Source: Antedon bifida (lineage: Eukaryota > Echinodermata > Crinoidea > Comatulida > Antedonidae). Taken from it: a stretch of DNA of 64,000 nucleotides. Made by a program: the position numbers and the translations under genes. Within the stretch, counting starts at the first letter, position 1; the number at the start of each line of letters is the position of its first letter. The DNA lies in contig OY727097.1 in assembly GCA_963402885.1 (NCBI GenBank), forward strand, positions 3,348,001-3,412,000, read 5' to 3'. Shown here piece by piece: positions 35,901-47,900 of this stretch. The notes below the pieces were generated by a model that was not told where the DNA came from, ran no database searches, and was given only the letters and a program-made list of their open reading frames with translations.

Positions 35901-38900
35901 GTCATTTTATAAGTGAAAACTTTTTTTTCAGTGATTAACTTGTTAAAACTACAAAATGGCCTATTCAAAGTCTGATTTTATTAATCTTCATTTTTCATGT
36001 TTTTGGGGGATAATCCTGAGATGATGACCTGCCTTGAACCTTGGGATTGGTATCTCAGCATACATTTTACACCATTTCCTGTACTGATACAAGTCCAAGG
36101 GGACTTTCCCCAAATATTTTGGGTGTTCCAAGGGGTTGTACTGTATTTTACATAACATTTTGTAAATCATATTAATTGGTTTAAGCAAGCTTACAGCACA
36201 GTTAATATACCAGCGTGTATGAACTTTAGTCATAATCATAGTCAAATCTACACCGCGATTGATTTTATCACTGTTTTTTCTTTTCATTTATATCAGTGCA
36301 AAGTTTTTATTTTGGACTGAATTTGGAGAACCAGCACAGATTGAACGATCCTTTTTGGACGGTAGCCATAGGCAGGTGATAGTATCAACACCATTGGTAT
36401 CACCAAATGGCCTCACTATAGACTTCGCCAGTAAAAGGTAGACACTTTTTTCTCAAGATATGAAAATAATTTTTATTTATTTTTATTTATTCAAAGGATA
36501 GGGACCAACAGGTGGTAAACACCTCTAAAAATGGTCCAGTCCCAATTGCACAGTGGCTGTGTGAGACAGTGGCTGTGTTTGTGTGGACTAGTACACCGGG
36601 GTAACCCCCTACTTGTCTCGAAAGATATACTAGGTTTTTTAAAGTGCACATGAGCTATGTGTACACTGGACCTACGGTTTATAGTCCTTATCCGAGAAGA
36701 CTCGTTCTACCACCAGAACCATGGAGCGAGTGGGCCTCGAACCCTTGCCGATGTTATGGCTACGTAATTACGGTTCCACTGTCGTAACTGCTTGGCCACT
36801 CACTTATTCTAAAGCTCTGTCTACACTATCAAACTTTATGTGAGAAAAAAATGTGATGTGCCCATATATAGATATGATGTCATATCACTACCATATTTGG
36901 GCACATCACTACCATATTCGTGCACATCACACTTTTTTGTGAAACTAGTTTGATGTGTAGACAGAGCTTTAGTTTAGCAATTTATTTAGTAGATGTAGTG
37001 TATAATTGTGTATATCCAATATAATACAGTTTTTAACTGAGACAATGTGTAAAATAGTTGAATTGATCATTTGATAAAATGCCTCAGACAGGTCAAACTA
37101 GTGACCTCTCGAGCGTCATAACCATGGTTTAAAATCATTATCTTATATCATTATTATTTTTTAAATTTTGCAGGTTGTTCTTCGGTGATCGTAGTAGTAG
37201 TAAAATAGAAAGTGTGGATTATGATGGCTCTAATAGGAAACTTGTGTTTGCAAAGCCCGCAGCTCATTTCTTTGACATGGATATTTATCAGGTATCGTAA
37301 ATTGTAGATTTTACCAATTAATAATAACCATACATATACTGTATTTGGATTTCTGTAAATTGATATTGATGGTTTTGACCACCATTGTAGCTTTGAAACC
37401 ATTTTCTTTTTTAGGATTATTTACTTTTTACGGAATGGAACGAGAATACCGGAGTTCATGCAATTGAATTTGAAAGTGGGCGGGAACAAAAGAGCCTGCT
37501 GCATGATGGGATAGCATACGGAATAAAAACATATTCACCGTCAAGACAACCGACAGACGCAACAGGTTTGTTACAAAAGAGTTTTTATTTTGCACAATCA
37601 TTTTCAGCCTCAGGGAATTAGAACAATTATGTGTTGGCATCCGTGGTTAAATAATGTTGAATTAAATTAAATGTCTCATTGTATTATCAATATCATATGT
37701 CTTGTTTCAGATTATACGGGACCAAGTTGCTTGGATGAAAATGGTGGCTGCCAACATCTGTGTTTACCGTCATCTGATGCACAAGGCTACACATGTGACT
37801 GTAGCACTGGATATAGGATACATACAGATGGCAAAACATGTGTCACAGGTACTATATGAACTCTTCAAAAACATTTGTTTGCAATTTGTTTGAATAATGA
37901 TAAAATATATGCTGTGATGGGAAAATGTCCTATGGGGGAAATGGTCTGAAATGGGGGAAAATATTCCATGGAGCAAATGTCCAGAGGGAAAGTACAGAGC
38001 AACCAGCCTGCTCCCAGTTACAACAGACCCAGTGACATGAGGGGAGAGTGATAGAAATCCTTTTTTACTGTGAAACTTAATATTGTGTATTATGACACTA
38101 AGACTAACCCTATTCAGTGGAGACGCATCTATTTTACTTTGTTGAATTCCGAAAGTGTCATCATCCGACTTGCTTCATCTTACTCTTCCTTCAAATTTCT
38201 GCTCAAGAACCATCTTCTTGTTTAGTTGCTTCCTTTTTCCTATCTTTTCTTCTGAGAGGGCCAATTTAATTCATTTATTTTTTGATTCTAAATTGTTTGT
38301 GCTTTATTTTATCTTTATAAACTGTATTTATTTTAATTTAATTTTTATTGTTTTGCATGTTTATGTCTCGTCATGTATTTTTGTGAGGGTCCCTATGATG
38401 AGCTTCGGCTGGATGGACCACCCTCGTAAAATAGTTGTGGTCCTGATGTGTTGCAAAATCTGTGTTTTATTTTAAAAGTAAATTTTACAATAGAGCTTAT
38501 CCATGATTTATTTTTAAGATAGTGGAATTCCTAAAACCTTAGAAGCCCCTCCCCCACACCTCTCTCTCTTCCCCTTTTATTCATTGCATCTGAGAGATCC
38601 CAGAGTACTTTTGCATTCTACAATGGATTATAGTTATGCATCTCAATCATTTTAAAATGTCAAAAAGCACTAAAAATTTTTGTTTAAATTTTTGATAGAT
38701 ATTATGGACGATAATTTTATTCTTTTGGCCGACACGTACCTGCATGCGATTTTCCAAGTAAGTCTTGGTGGCGCCACTAATGGTTACACAGCTCTTCCGT
38801 TGGGAATGATGTCGAATCCTGTTGCAATTGATTTCGATCCAGTTGATAAAATGGTGTACTGGACAGACGTGGAATCTGGAAGTATCAACCGAGCTAAACT

Positions 38901-41900
38901 AGATGGAACGATGCGAGAGATTGTTGCACGTAGAGGAGTGGAAAGTAAGGAACTCTTTACACCAGATTCATGACTATACGCATGTTTTATGGAAGCAAAG
39001 AAAAAGTAAACGTCCCATTGTGTTTAAAGCTCAGTCTACACCATCAAAGTTGATGTGAAAAACAAATGTGATGTGCCCATATATGGACATCAGATGATGT
39101 CATATCACTACTATATTTGGACATATATCACTACCATAATTGGGAACATCACAACTTTCTTTGTCAAACTAGTTTGATAGTGTAGACCAAGTTGCAGAAA
39201 GGCTGTTCCACTACTACTATTTTAATGTTCCGTTGAAGCCAACTCGACCCCCAACTTGACCCTATGCACTTCAAGCACTTTGATTGGCTGATCATCATAA
39301 TACTGATTAAATTAAGTTCATGTATTGAAAACCAGTAAAATAGCAGTTTGACATGCAAGTTATTTTACTGGTTTACACTAATACATAAACTTTATTTCAT
39401 TACTAAATCGAAATCAGATGAAAATGTTTTCACATAATCTATACTGTATTATTCAAATGATTTTTAGGTGCAGATGGTATAGCAGTAGACAGTGTAGCTA
39501 GACTCCTTTTCTGGACAGATTCAACCAAGAAAACAATAGAAGTATCACAACTTAATGGTCTGGATCGTAAGACTATCATTGACACAGATGTTGACAAACC
39601 ACGTGCTATTGCTGCTGATTCAGTAAATGGGTATAATAAATCCGTTGTTTTCAATTTGCATTATAACATTTACTGAAATAATCAAAAGGATGTTTAATGT
39701 TGATATGTTTATGAAGTAATTCATGGAGAAGTTTCTCTTTTTTAATTTAGGGTGATATACTGGACAGATTGGGGAGCTGAGCCAAAAATAGAAAAAGCAA
39801 ACATGGATGGAACAAACCGGACTGTTCTGGTTAATTCTGGTTTGGTCTGGCCAAATGGACTTGAACTTGATTTTCAATGTAAGTATACATAAATGAATAT
39901 ACATTAATATATTTAATTAATTGATGGAGCTCTGAGCATCTTCTTATTTTATCTTTGTCATTCAATAGCCAATCGATTGTACTGGTGTGATGGGAAAATG
40001 TCCAAAATTGAAAGCGTAAACTTTAATGGTCAGGACCGCCAGCCTTTGATCGACTTGGGTAGTTCAAAAGAAAACCATTTGTTTGGATTGACGTCGGATG
40101 AAAACAACATTTACTGGAGTAATTGGGCCGCTGGTATGGTGATGACGGTTCAAAAAACTGATATAGATACTAATGGAACATCATTTGGATTCAAAGGCTT
40201 TACTAAAATCAATGATATATCACTTTACAATAGCAGATTAACAAGAGAAGGTATGCGTTTTGAAAATTTGATTGAAGTATTTTATATAGGTAATACAGAA
40301 AACCATTTTAAGTCATTGTGTGCATGTGTGAAGCAGTTGGGAAGATAGTTGTGCTTCCGATATCCAGGTGGGCTTCTTATATCCAGGTGTGCTTACAATA
40401 TCCAGGTGTGCTTCCAATATCCAGGTGTGCTCACAATATCCAGGTGTGCTTACAATATCCAGGTGTGCTTACAATATCCAGGTGTGCTTACAATATCCAG
40501 GTGTGCTTACAATATCCAGGTGCTTCCAATATCCAGTGTGTTTCCGATATCCAGGTGTGCTTCTGATATCCAGGTGTGCTTCCATTATCCAGGTGGGCTT
40601 CTGATATCCAGGTGTGCTTAAAATATCTAGGTGTGCTTAAAATATCTAGGTTTGCTTCCATTATCCAGGGGTGCTTTCAATATCCAGGTGTGTTTCCGAT
40701 ATCCAGGTGTGTTTCCGATATTTAGGTGTGCTTCAATATCCAGGTGTGCTTTCAATATCCAGGTTTGCTTCCAATATCCAGGTCTGCTTGTTATTATCCA
40801 GGTGTGCTTTTGATATACAGGTGTGCTTCAATATCCAGGTGTGCTTCTAAGATTTGTATACGTCTTCCTTGCAGGTACTACAGCTTGCTCCGTGCAAAAT
40901 GGTAACTGCAGTAACCTGTGTTTACCTCTTCCTGGCGGAGATCGTACGTGTGCATGTGCCAATGGGATAGATTTGACACCTGAGAATGATAATATCTGCG
41001 ATGGAGGTAACGTTTATCAATTGAACACTTTATTAAGGCACACCCATAGGGGTCACAAACCCGATGTCGTAATTATCTTGTACATTACCACATCATCAAA
41101 TGGTTGTATCTTCAGGTAACACTCGCTCTTAGCTTATTTCTCACAGAAAAACCTGCCCTCTCATCATTTTACCACCCTGACTTCTCACCATAGTAACACC
41201 CCGACCTCTCACTATAGTAACACCTGACCTCTCACCATAGTAGCACCCCGACCTCTCACCATAGTAACACCCCAACCTGCTCTCCAGAACACATTACCCA
41301 CTCATCAGAACCCCAAGTCACCTCATCTCTCACAACAACACACCTTTTTAACAGGAATATTTTCAATTATCCTTTACCAGCTGTACGGTGTCCTGAAACA
41401 TTTGAAAATGGAAATGTATACAACTGCGACCGTTTTCCGTATGACTCTTGCCAAGTGGATTGTGATATTGGCTACGACATCCTTATCCCGGAAATCGACT
41501 GCAAACCTAACGGAGAATGGAATATCAGTTTGAATGATCCATGTCAAAGTATGTAGCTTTGTCTCTTAAGCTCTGTCTGCACTATCAAACTAGTGTGACA
41601 AAAAAGTGTGATGTGTGCCGAATATGATAGTGATATGTCCAAATATAGTAGTGATATGACATTATCATGTCCATCACATGGGCACATCACATTTTTGTTG
41701 TCACATAAAGTTTAATAGTGTAGGCAGAGCTTTAGGGGTCGTGACAATTATTCTACTGCATTTTTTGTACTGCAATAACATGATTTTGGACTGTTACAAT
41801 GTAGTTTGTGCAATCAGTCATTGTATCAAACAGTATGTATCATAATAACACAAACAAAATACAGCTAAGCTTGCTAAATAATTGCACAAACAGTAAACAA

Positions 41901-44900
41901 AATGTTGACATGATCCCATAATGCTAATTATAATAATTACAAAATTCCTTTACCCCATTTTTATTTTATTATTCTAGACTTACATACTTTATATGATGTT
42001 TATTAAAGATATTGGTTTTTTTTTCAAATTTATTTTTATATGCTACAGTATTTTAATGTCACATAATAGTTTATTTGCTTTGGACAAAAATCAATGGTTT
42101 TTGGTTCCTTTTGTCTTTTTATAAGTGAAATAATTTTTTGGGGTTTTTTTTTTTACAGAAGTGAATAAATAAAACTGCAAAATGGCAGGAACGTATTTAA
42201 AGTCTGATTTATTAATTTTCAATTTACATGTTTTTGGGGGACAATACATCTTTAAAAATGAAATATGTTTTTAAATGAATCAAGATTTGTATTATTTCCT
42301 ACTAGTTGTAAAGTGTCCAGTGCCCATTCTACATCCAAACGTGTATATCGCGGATTGCCTGCCACCGTACGAGTATAACACCAGTTGTACTTTCAAGTGC
42401 GGGACCGGTACATCACAAATCAGTGGCAATGCGACCCAGACATGTGGAGTAAGTGGATGGGAGGGTGATCCACTTACCTGTCAAGGTATGAATTTTGATC
42501 TTTTTGTTCTGCAACATTACTCTTCTGCAGTACCTAGATTTTTTACTGAAGTAACGTGTGATTTCATTGTAGAAGTATGGTTACACACAACAAGCTTAAT
42601 GAGTGATTTAGTTACTACAGTAACTGCAGTAGAATGATTTTGACATTCCTCCTTTATTATTTATTCCTATAAAGCTCTGTCTACATTATCAAACAAGTTT
42701 GACAAAAAAAGTGTGATGTGCCCAAATATGGTAGTGATATGACCAAATATGGTAGTGATATGACCAAATATGGTAGTGATATGACCAAATATGGTAGTGA
42801 TATGACATCATCATGTCCATATATGGGCACATCACATTTTTATGTCACATAAAGTTTGATAGTCTAGACAGAACTTAACTCTATTTCCAGTTGTGCATTG
42901 TCCACGCCTCACCCCACCTGCCAATGGAGCATATTCTCCCAGTACTTGTTCATTGCAAAGTGTGCAATTTCATCAGATTTGTGGGCTAGGCTGCTCTAGT
43001 GGCTATGATTTATCAGGATCTAGGACTCACCTTTGCCTGGAGGATGGTACTTGGAGCAGTGCCTTTGAAGATAGCAAATGCATAGGTAAGGGTAATGAAG
43101 TCAATGTTTGTATATATAATATATAGTTGTTTTTTTGCGGTGAAGATTATTTTTTGCTCACACAATCCAATAGCAAGCAAATGATCTGCCAAATTCAAGA
43201 TTGAAAACCATCCTTTCTAAACCAAGTCTCATGAGGATTTGGTAGTGGTGCTGAAATTGCAGTCAGAACATTGATATGATATGATTTGAACCAAGGGCCC
43301 TGGGATTGGTAAGCAAGCATATCAACTACCATGCCACAGTGCCACTACTATATTTTGTACAGTAACTAACAAACAATTGAATTATTCTTTTTAAAAGAAA
43401 TGATTTTGATGATCTGTGCATTATTATTTTATTTATTCCTTTCAAGGGAGCACCAAGGAGAGACAAGAGCTATCAAAGACAACTATCGCCAAAGGGCGTG
43501 TCTCTCCAATTATTATTTTGTTAGCAGGAATAAATTATTTCTCATCATCTCATTTCAATTAAATATATATTTGTTAACGTCTTTAAGATGTCGAAACTCC
43601 AACGTTTGGAAACACTTGCCCACAAAACATCACAGTTACCACACCCCATGGCGAAGATACAATGAAGGTGACATGGCAGGTACCAATTGCCACAGATAAC
43701 TCAAATGACGTGAACATGACGTATGATGCAACACCGCCTATTACATTGGGGGAAGGAGAACGGCTGATAACATACACAGCAATAGATGCATCAGAAAATA
43801 AAGCTACCTGTACTTTTGGCGTAATTGTGGAAGGTATGTAGTACTAGTCAACTTCTCCCAATAATATTGGACTGGTCTAAAGCTCTGTCTACACTATCAA
43901 ACTAGTTTGACAAAAAAAGTGTGATGTGCCCAAATATGGAAGTGATATACCCAAATATGGTAGTGATATGACATCATAATATCCTTAAGTTTTATCGTGT
44001 AGACAGAGCTTAATATGTGTTTTTCCAGAAATGTTGTATTCTGAATGTGTTTCCAATGGTAGAGGAAGAGTTTTCAACTATATTTCAATGAATTAGAGTT
44101 CTAGCAAACCATGTCTGGGACACTTTTGGTACCAAACCAATTGTCCCTTAATTGAGAGTGTCCAAAAGGAGGGGTTCTAGTCTATTAATAATTTAATTTA
44201 ATTACACATCTTTTGTATACGAACCATATTACGGTACAAATAACTCGTTTTCTCTACAGTTCGACGTTGTAAAACATTACTTGCTCCTATCCACGGACAT
44301 CTTGGTGGCGTAGATTGTGGCAACCATCTTGGAACGTCGTGTGAAATTGTTTGCAATGAAGGGTATTATATGGTTGGCGGTGATAGTAATCGGACATGTG
44401 CTCTACAAAATGGTCAGCCTATCTGGACAGGTCAACAGCCAAGTTGTTCTAGTGAGTTTAATAGATCTTTGAATTATGAATTAACTTCATAATAATAATA
44501 CCACATTTATATAGCGCCCTTTTCATGAGTAATCATGATCAAAGGTGTTTTACAAGCATTATTACCCCGGTCATTTTTTGTATCAAACATGTATGGAAAC
44601 ATACTCCCATAATGCAGCTAGTAATCAGCGCAAAGTTGTGTTTTGATCTATCCGGGTTCCCATTTTAAACACCTGGGTGGAGAGAGGCAAATGTAGGTAA
44701 AGTGCCTTGCCTAAGGATACAAGCAATGCGTCGAGAGTTAGATTTGAATCACGACCTCATGATTGATAATCCAACGTCCAAACACAGTGCGTCACAGTGT
44801 GTTGAATAATGAATTTTCATTATTAATGAGAACCAATAAAATATAAAAAATGTCAAGAAAAGTGTTAAATGCACAAAAACAAATAACATCCAGAAACAAA

Positions 44901-47900
44901 ATATAAAATAACATTTAATTACAGAAGTGAAGAATTACTAATTATTAATTTAGAAAAGTATTCAAGAGATGAAATTATTTCAGTTGGTTTTAATACTTGT
45001 TTAATTAGATGTTATTTGCCCTGAAGTTGAAGCTCCACAACATGTGCTCAAAGCTGCCTGTTCCGCTCCTTACATTCTACACACCGAATGCCAGTACATT
45101 TGCCAGAAAGGCTACAACAAAGTCAGCGGATCTGACCGGCAAACATGCGGAATAAGCGGCGAATGGACTGGCTCACTTATTCAATGTGAAAGTAAGTTGT
45201 GCTAATTTAATTCCCTGTTTGCAGGGTGTTTAGAAGAAAGTGTTCAGTAGAAAGTATTTGCAGGGCGTTTAGTAGATGGTGTCATTTCATTGATGTTATT
45301 TTGAGCTTTACCAACATTATTGATGGATTTTCTCAAGAAAAATGATCAACCAAAAATGTAATACAATGTTATTAAAAATAATATTTTAAATAACACCTTT
45401 GTTGATTCCCAAGATGTCCCCTTAATATGGTTCTACCGTATTTACCTTACCCCTTAATTATTAGAAATCTAGTAACATATTCATTTTGTTTTCTTCTTGT
45501 GCAAAGTTCAAACGTGCAGAGCAATACCAGCATTTACATATGGCATGATAATTCCTGCCAACTGTACCACTGCTGGAGGGCGCTACAACGATGAATGCAC
45601 CTTTAGTTGTGTTGAGAACTATGAACTGCAAGGTGAAGCCGTACATGTCTGTGGAGCCAGTGGCCAGTGGAGTAATATGGATGATGAACATGTCTGTCAA
45701 GGTACTGTATATAGTCTGGCTTTTTCAGACGCATGCCGCTATTAGTAGAAGGTGATACTTTCAAGATCCAACAACGTGTCCCCTTAATAGAAGTGTCCCC
45801 TTAATAGATGTTAGCCATAGTGTTAAAATATATATTGCCCCTCGTTCGTTTTAAACAAAACCATCAAAGTGCTTAGAATAGATTGAAATCTTGTTCTCTG
45901 ATAGGGGTGTCCTAAAGGAGGGGTTTTACTGTATTCCCAGAATGAAATCCCCTTATAAGGTACAGTAAATGTTATATGAATAAGACTCTGCATTTTTGCT
46001 AGGTAGGACTTAGGAAACAAAACTTATTTTAGGCCAAATTGATACAGATTGCTGCCCCAACAATTTGTAATTTTGGTTTAGTGTACTTTTAAAATTTGGA
46101 CAACTCATTTAGCAATATATTTTACAGACCTTCCAACTTCTGGTATTCTTTTTCATTTCAGATCCAACTGCTCCAAAGCTGGGGCAGTGTCCAGACAATA
46201 TCAATGTTGTTGCCAGTCGCAATGAAACAATAGCTGAAGCATTATGGGTGATTCCAGACAGCTTTGATGAAAATGGTGAGAGGTTAAATGTCACATCTTC
46301 AAAGCCAAATGGAGAACGGCTCTCTGAAGGGAACCACACAATCGTTTTGTCTGCTACCGACTCCAAGGGCAAGAATGCATCTTGCCGCTTTATTGTTGAA
46401 GTAACAGGTAAGTAAAAACATTCTCCATTTTCCTGTGGTAAATATTGAGGGGGGAAAAACAAACACACATTTTTAAAAAGAAAAATTTAAAAGTAAAATT
46501 TAAATAGCGATGGCTATCACAAACATAATATTCATCAGGAAAAAAAAATGTTATAATTACTATACTATACATATAGGCTAGTCAATCTAGCATTTTGAGT
46601 GAAACAAATTGCAAACAGAGATTTTGTTTTTTTAAATGGTTACATATGATAAGGTGATTATTTTTTGAGCATCACACCTCTGACACTCATGCAAATTAGC
46701 TTAAATATGCAAATTAGGGTGAAATTACAGGGTTACCATATCTTAAAAACTACTAATCGTAGAGAATTCGTTTTTGCACAGTCTGGTTCAGAATATATAT
46801 ATTTATATTTGCTCTAATGAGACATTTTACAAAAAAATGTCCGGAAGTACCAGATTTTGACCCTTGACCCCGTTTCTCAATATTTACATAAATATGTGAT
46901 TAAAATGTCTGTAGAGACTTTTTTTGGACTCAATGACTTGGATATTGTTTTTCAATACCCACCATAGAACTGTATTATAATTCCCAAAATCACACCTTCG
47001 TCACGCACCTCGAAAGTATGCAAATTAGTAGTACAAGTAATATTAAATATGCAAATTAGGGAGTGAAATTACAGCGTTGCCATATCTCGAAAACCGCTAA
47101 TGCTAGAGTGATTTTTTCACTAAAATATTTAAAATATGTATATTTATATTTGCTGTAATGAGACATTTTACAAAAAAATGCCCGGAAGTATGACATTTGA
47201 CCCTCGACCCCATTTCTCAATATTGCATATATATAATTTACAAGGAAACTAAAATGTCTGTAGAGACTTTGTTTTGCCCTCGAATGACTCGGATACAGGT
47301 TTCTAATAGCCAACATAGGAATGTTTAGTAAATCTTAAAATCACACCTGTATCACTCACCTTCAAAGTATGCAAATTATTAGTACAAGTTACATGAAATA
47401 TGCAAATTAGGGGGTGAAATTACAGGTTCCTATATGTATCGAAAACCGCTATTGGTAGAGAGTTGATTTTTTCAAAAACTTGTTCAGAATATTTATATTT
47501 GCTCTAATGAAACATTTTACGAAAAAATGATCGGAAATACAACAATTGACCCTTGACCCTATTTATCAATGTTTGCATACATAATGCAACTATAATGTCT
47601 GTAGATAGTTTTTTTTTACTCAAATGACTCGGATACAGTTTTCCTATCGTCAGCATAGGACCGCTTTGTAATTCCCAAAATCACAATTTTGTCACACACC
47701 TTGAAAGTATGCAAATTATTAGTACAAGTTACATGAAATATGCAAATTAGGAGTGAAATTACCGTCTTCCCATATCTCGAAAACCATTAATGCTAGAGAG
47801 TTGATTTGAATTCAGAGTTGATTCAGAATGTACATATTTATATTCGCTCTAATGAAACATTTTACGCAAAAATTGTCGGAATTATGACATTTGACCCTCA

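Larger units (their letters stand above)
34698..37848 (+). other. Receptor exons 7-12: YWTD propeller 2 + EGF2
   Basis: Exons 34698-34967, 35505-35658, 36297-36437, 37174-37291, 37415-37565 and 37711-37848 (residues 344-667). Blades: [40 protein letters not shown] and [10 protein letters not shown], with [14 protein letters not shown] between. Several have diverged from YWTD (YMTD, WTEF, FGDR). EGF2 begins [20 protein letters not shown]. Introns carry MITEs, SINE-like copies and repeat F. Confidence 0.9.
38699..41006 (+). other. Receptor exons 13-17: YWTD propeller 3 + EGF3
   Basis: Exons 38699-38944, 39468-39630, 39751-39878, 39969-40250 and 40875-41006 (residues 668-984). Blades: [50 protein letters not shown] and [21 protein letters not shown] is the conserved inter-blade motif. 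EGF3 reads [19 protein letters not shown]...ICDG. The intron before EGF3 is filled by a minisatellite. Confidence 0.92.
41381..43833 (+). other. Receptor exons 18-21: CCP1-3 + HYR1
   Basis: Exons 41381-41548, 42306-42485, 42891-43085 (one CCP each) and 43588-43833 (HYR1); residues 985-1247. Each CCP shows four cysteines and the conserved Trp near the end ([27 protein letters not shown]). HYR1 begins [10 protein letters not shown] and ends [15 protein letters not shown]. All exons are phase 1-1. Confidence 0.92.

Noticed and set aside
38100..38480. Possible LINE 3' end (gggtccctatgatgagcttcgg... accaccctcgtaaaatag)
   Set aside because: The words recall CR1/RTE-type tails, but no second copy or reverse transcriptase frame is in the window, so it could not be supported.
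40318..40813. Overlapping frames with [16 protein letters not shown] peptides
   Set aside because: Minisatellite in receptor intron 16; three frames overlap, and the flanking exons join in phase without it.
26856..41006. Simple LRP5/6 orthologue
   Set aside because: Only three propeller units, no LDLR class A repeats, and CCP/HYR exons follow in phase; the tail lacks PPPSPxS motifs.
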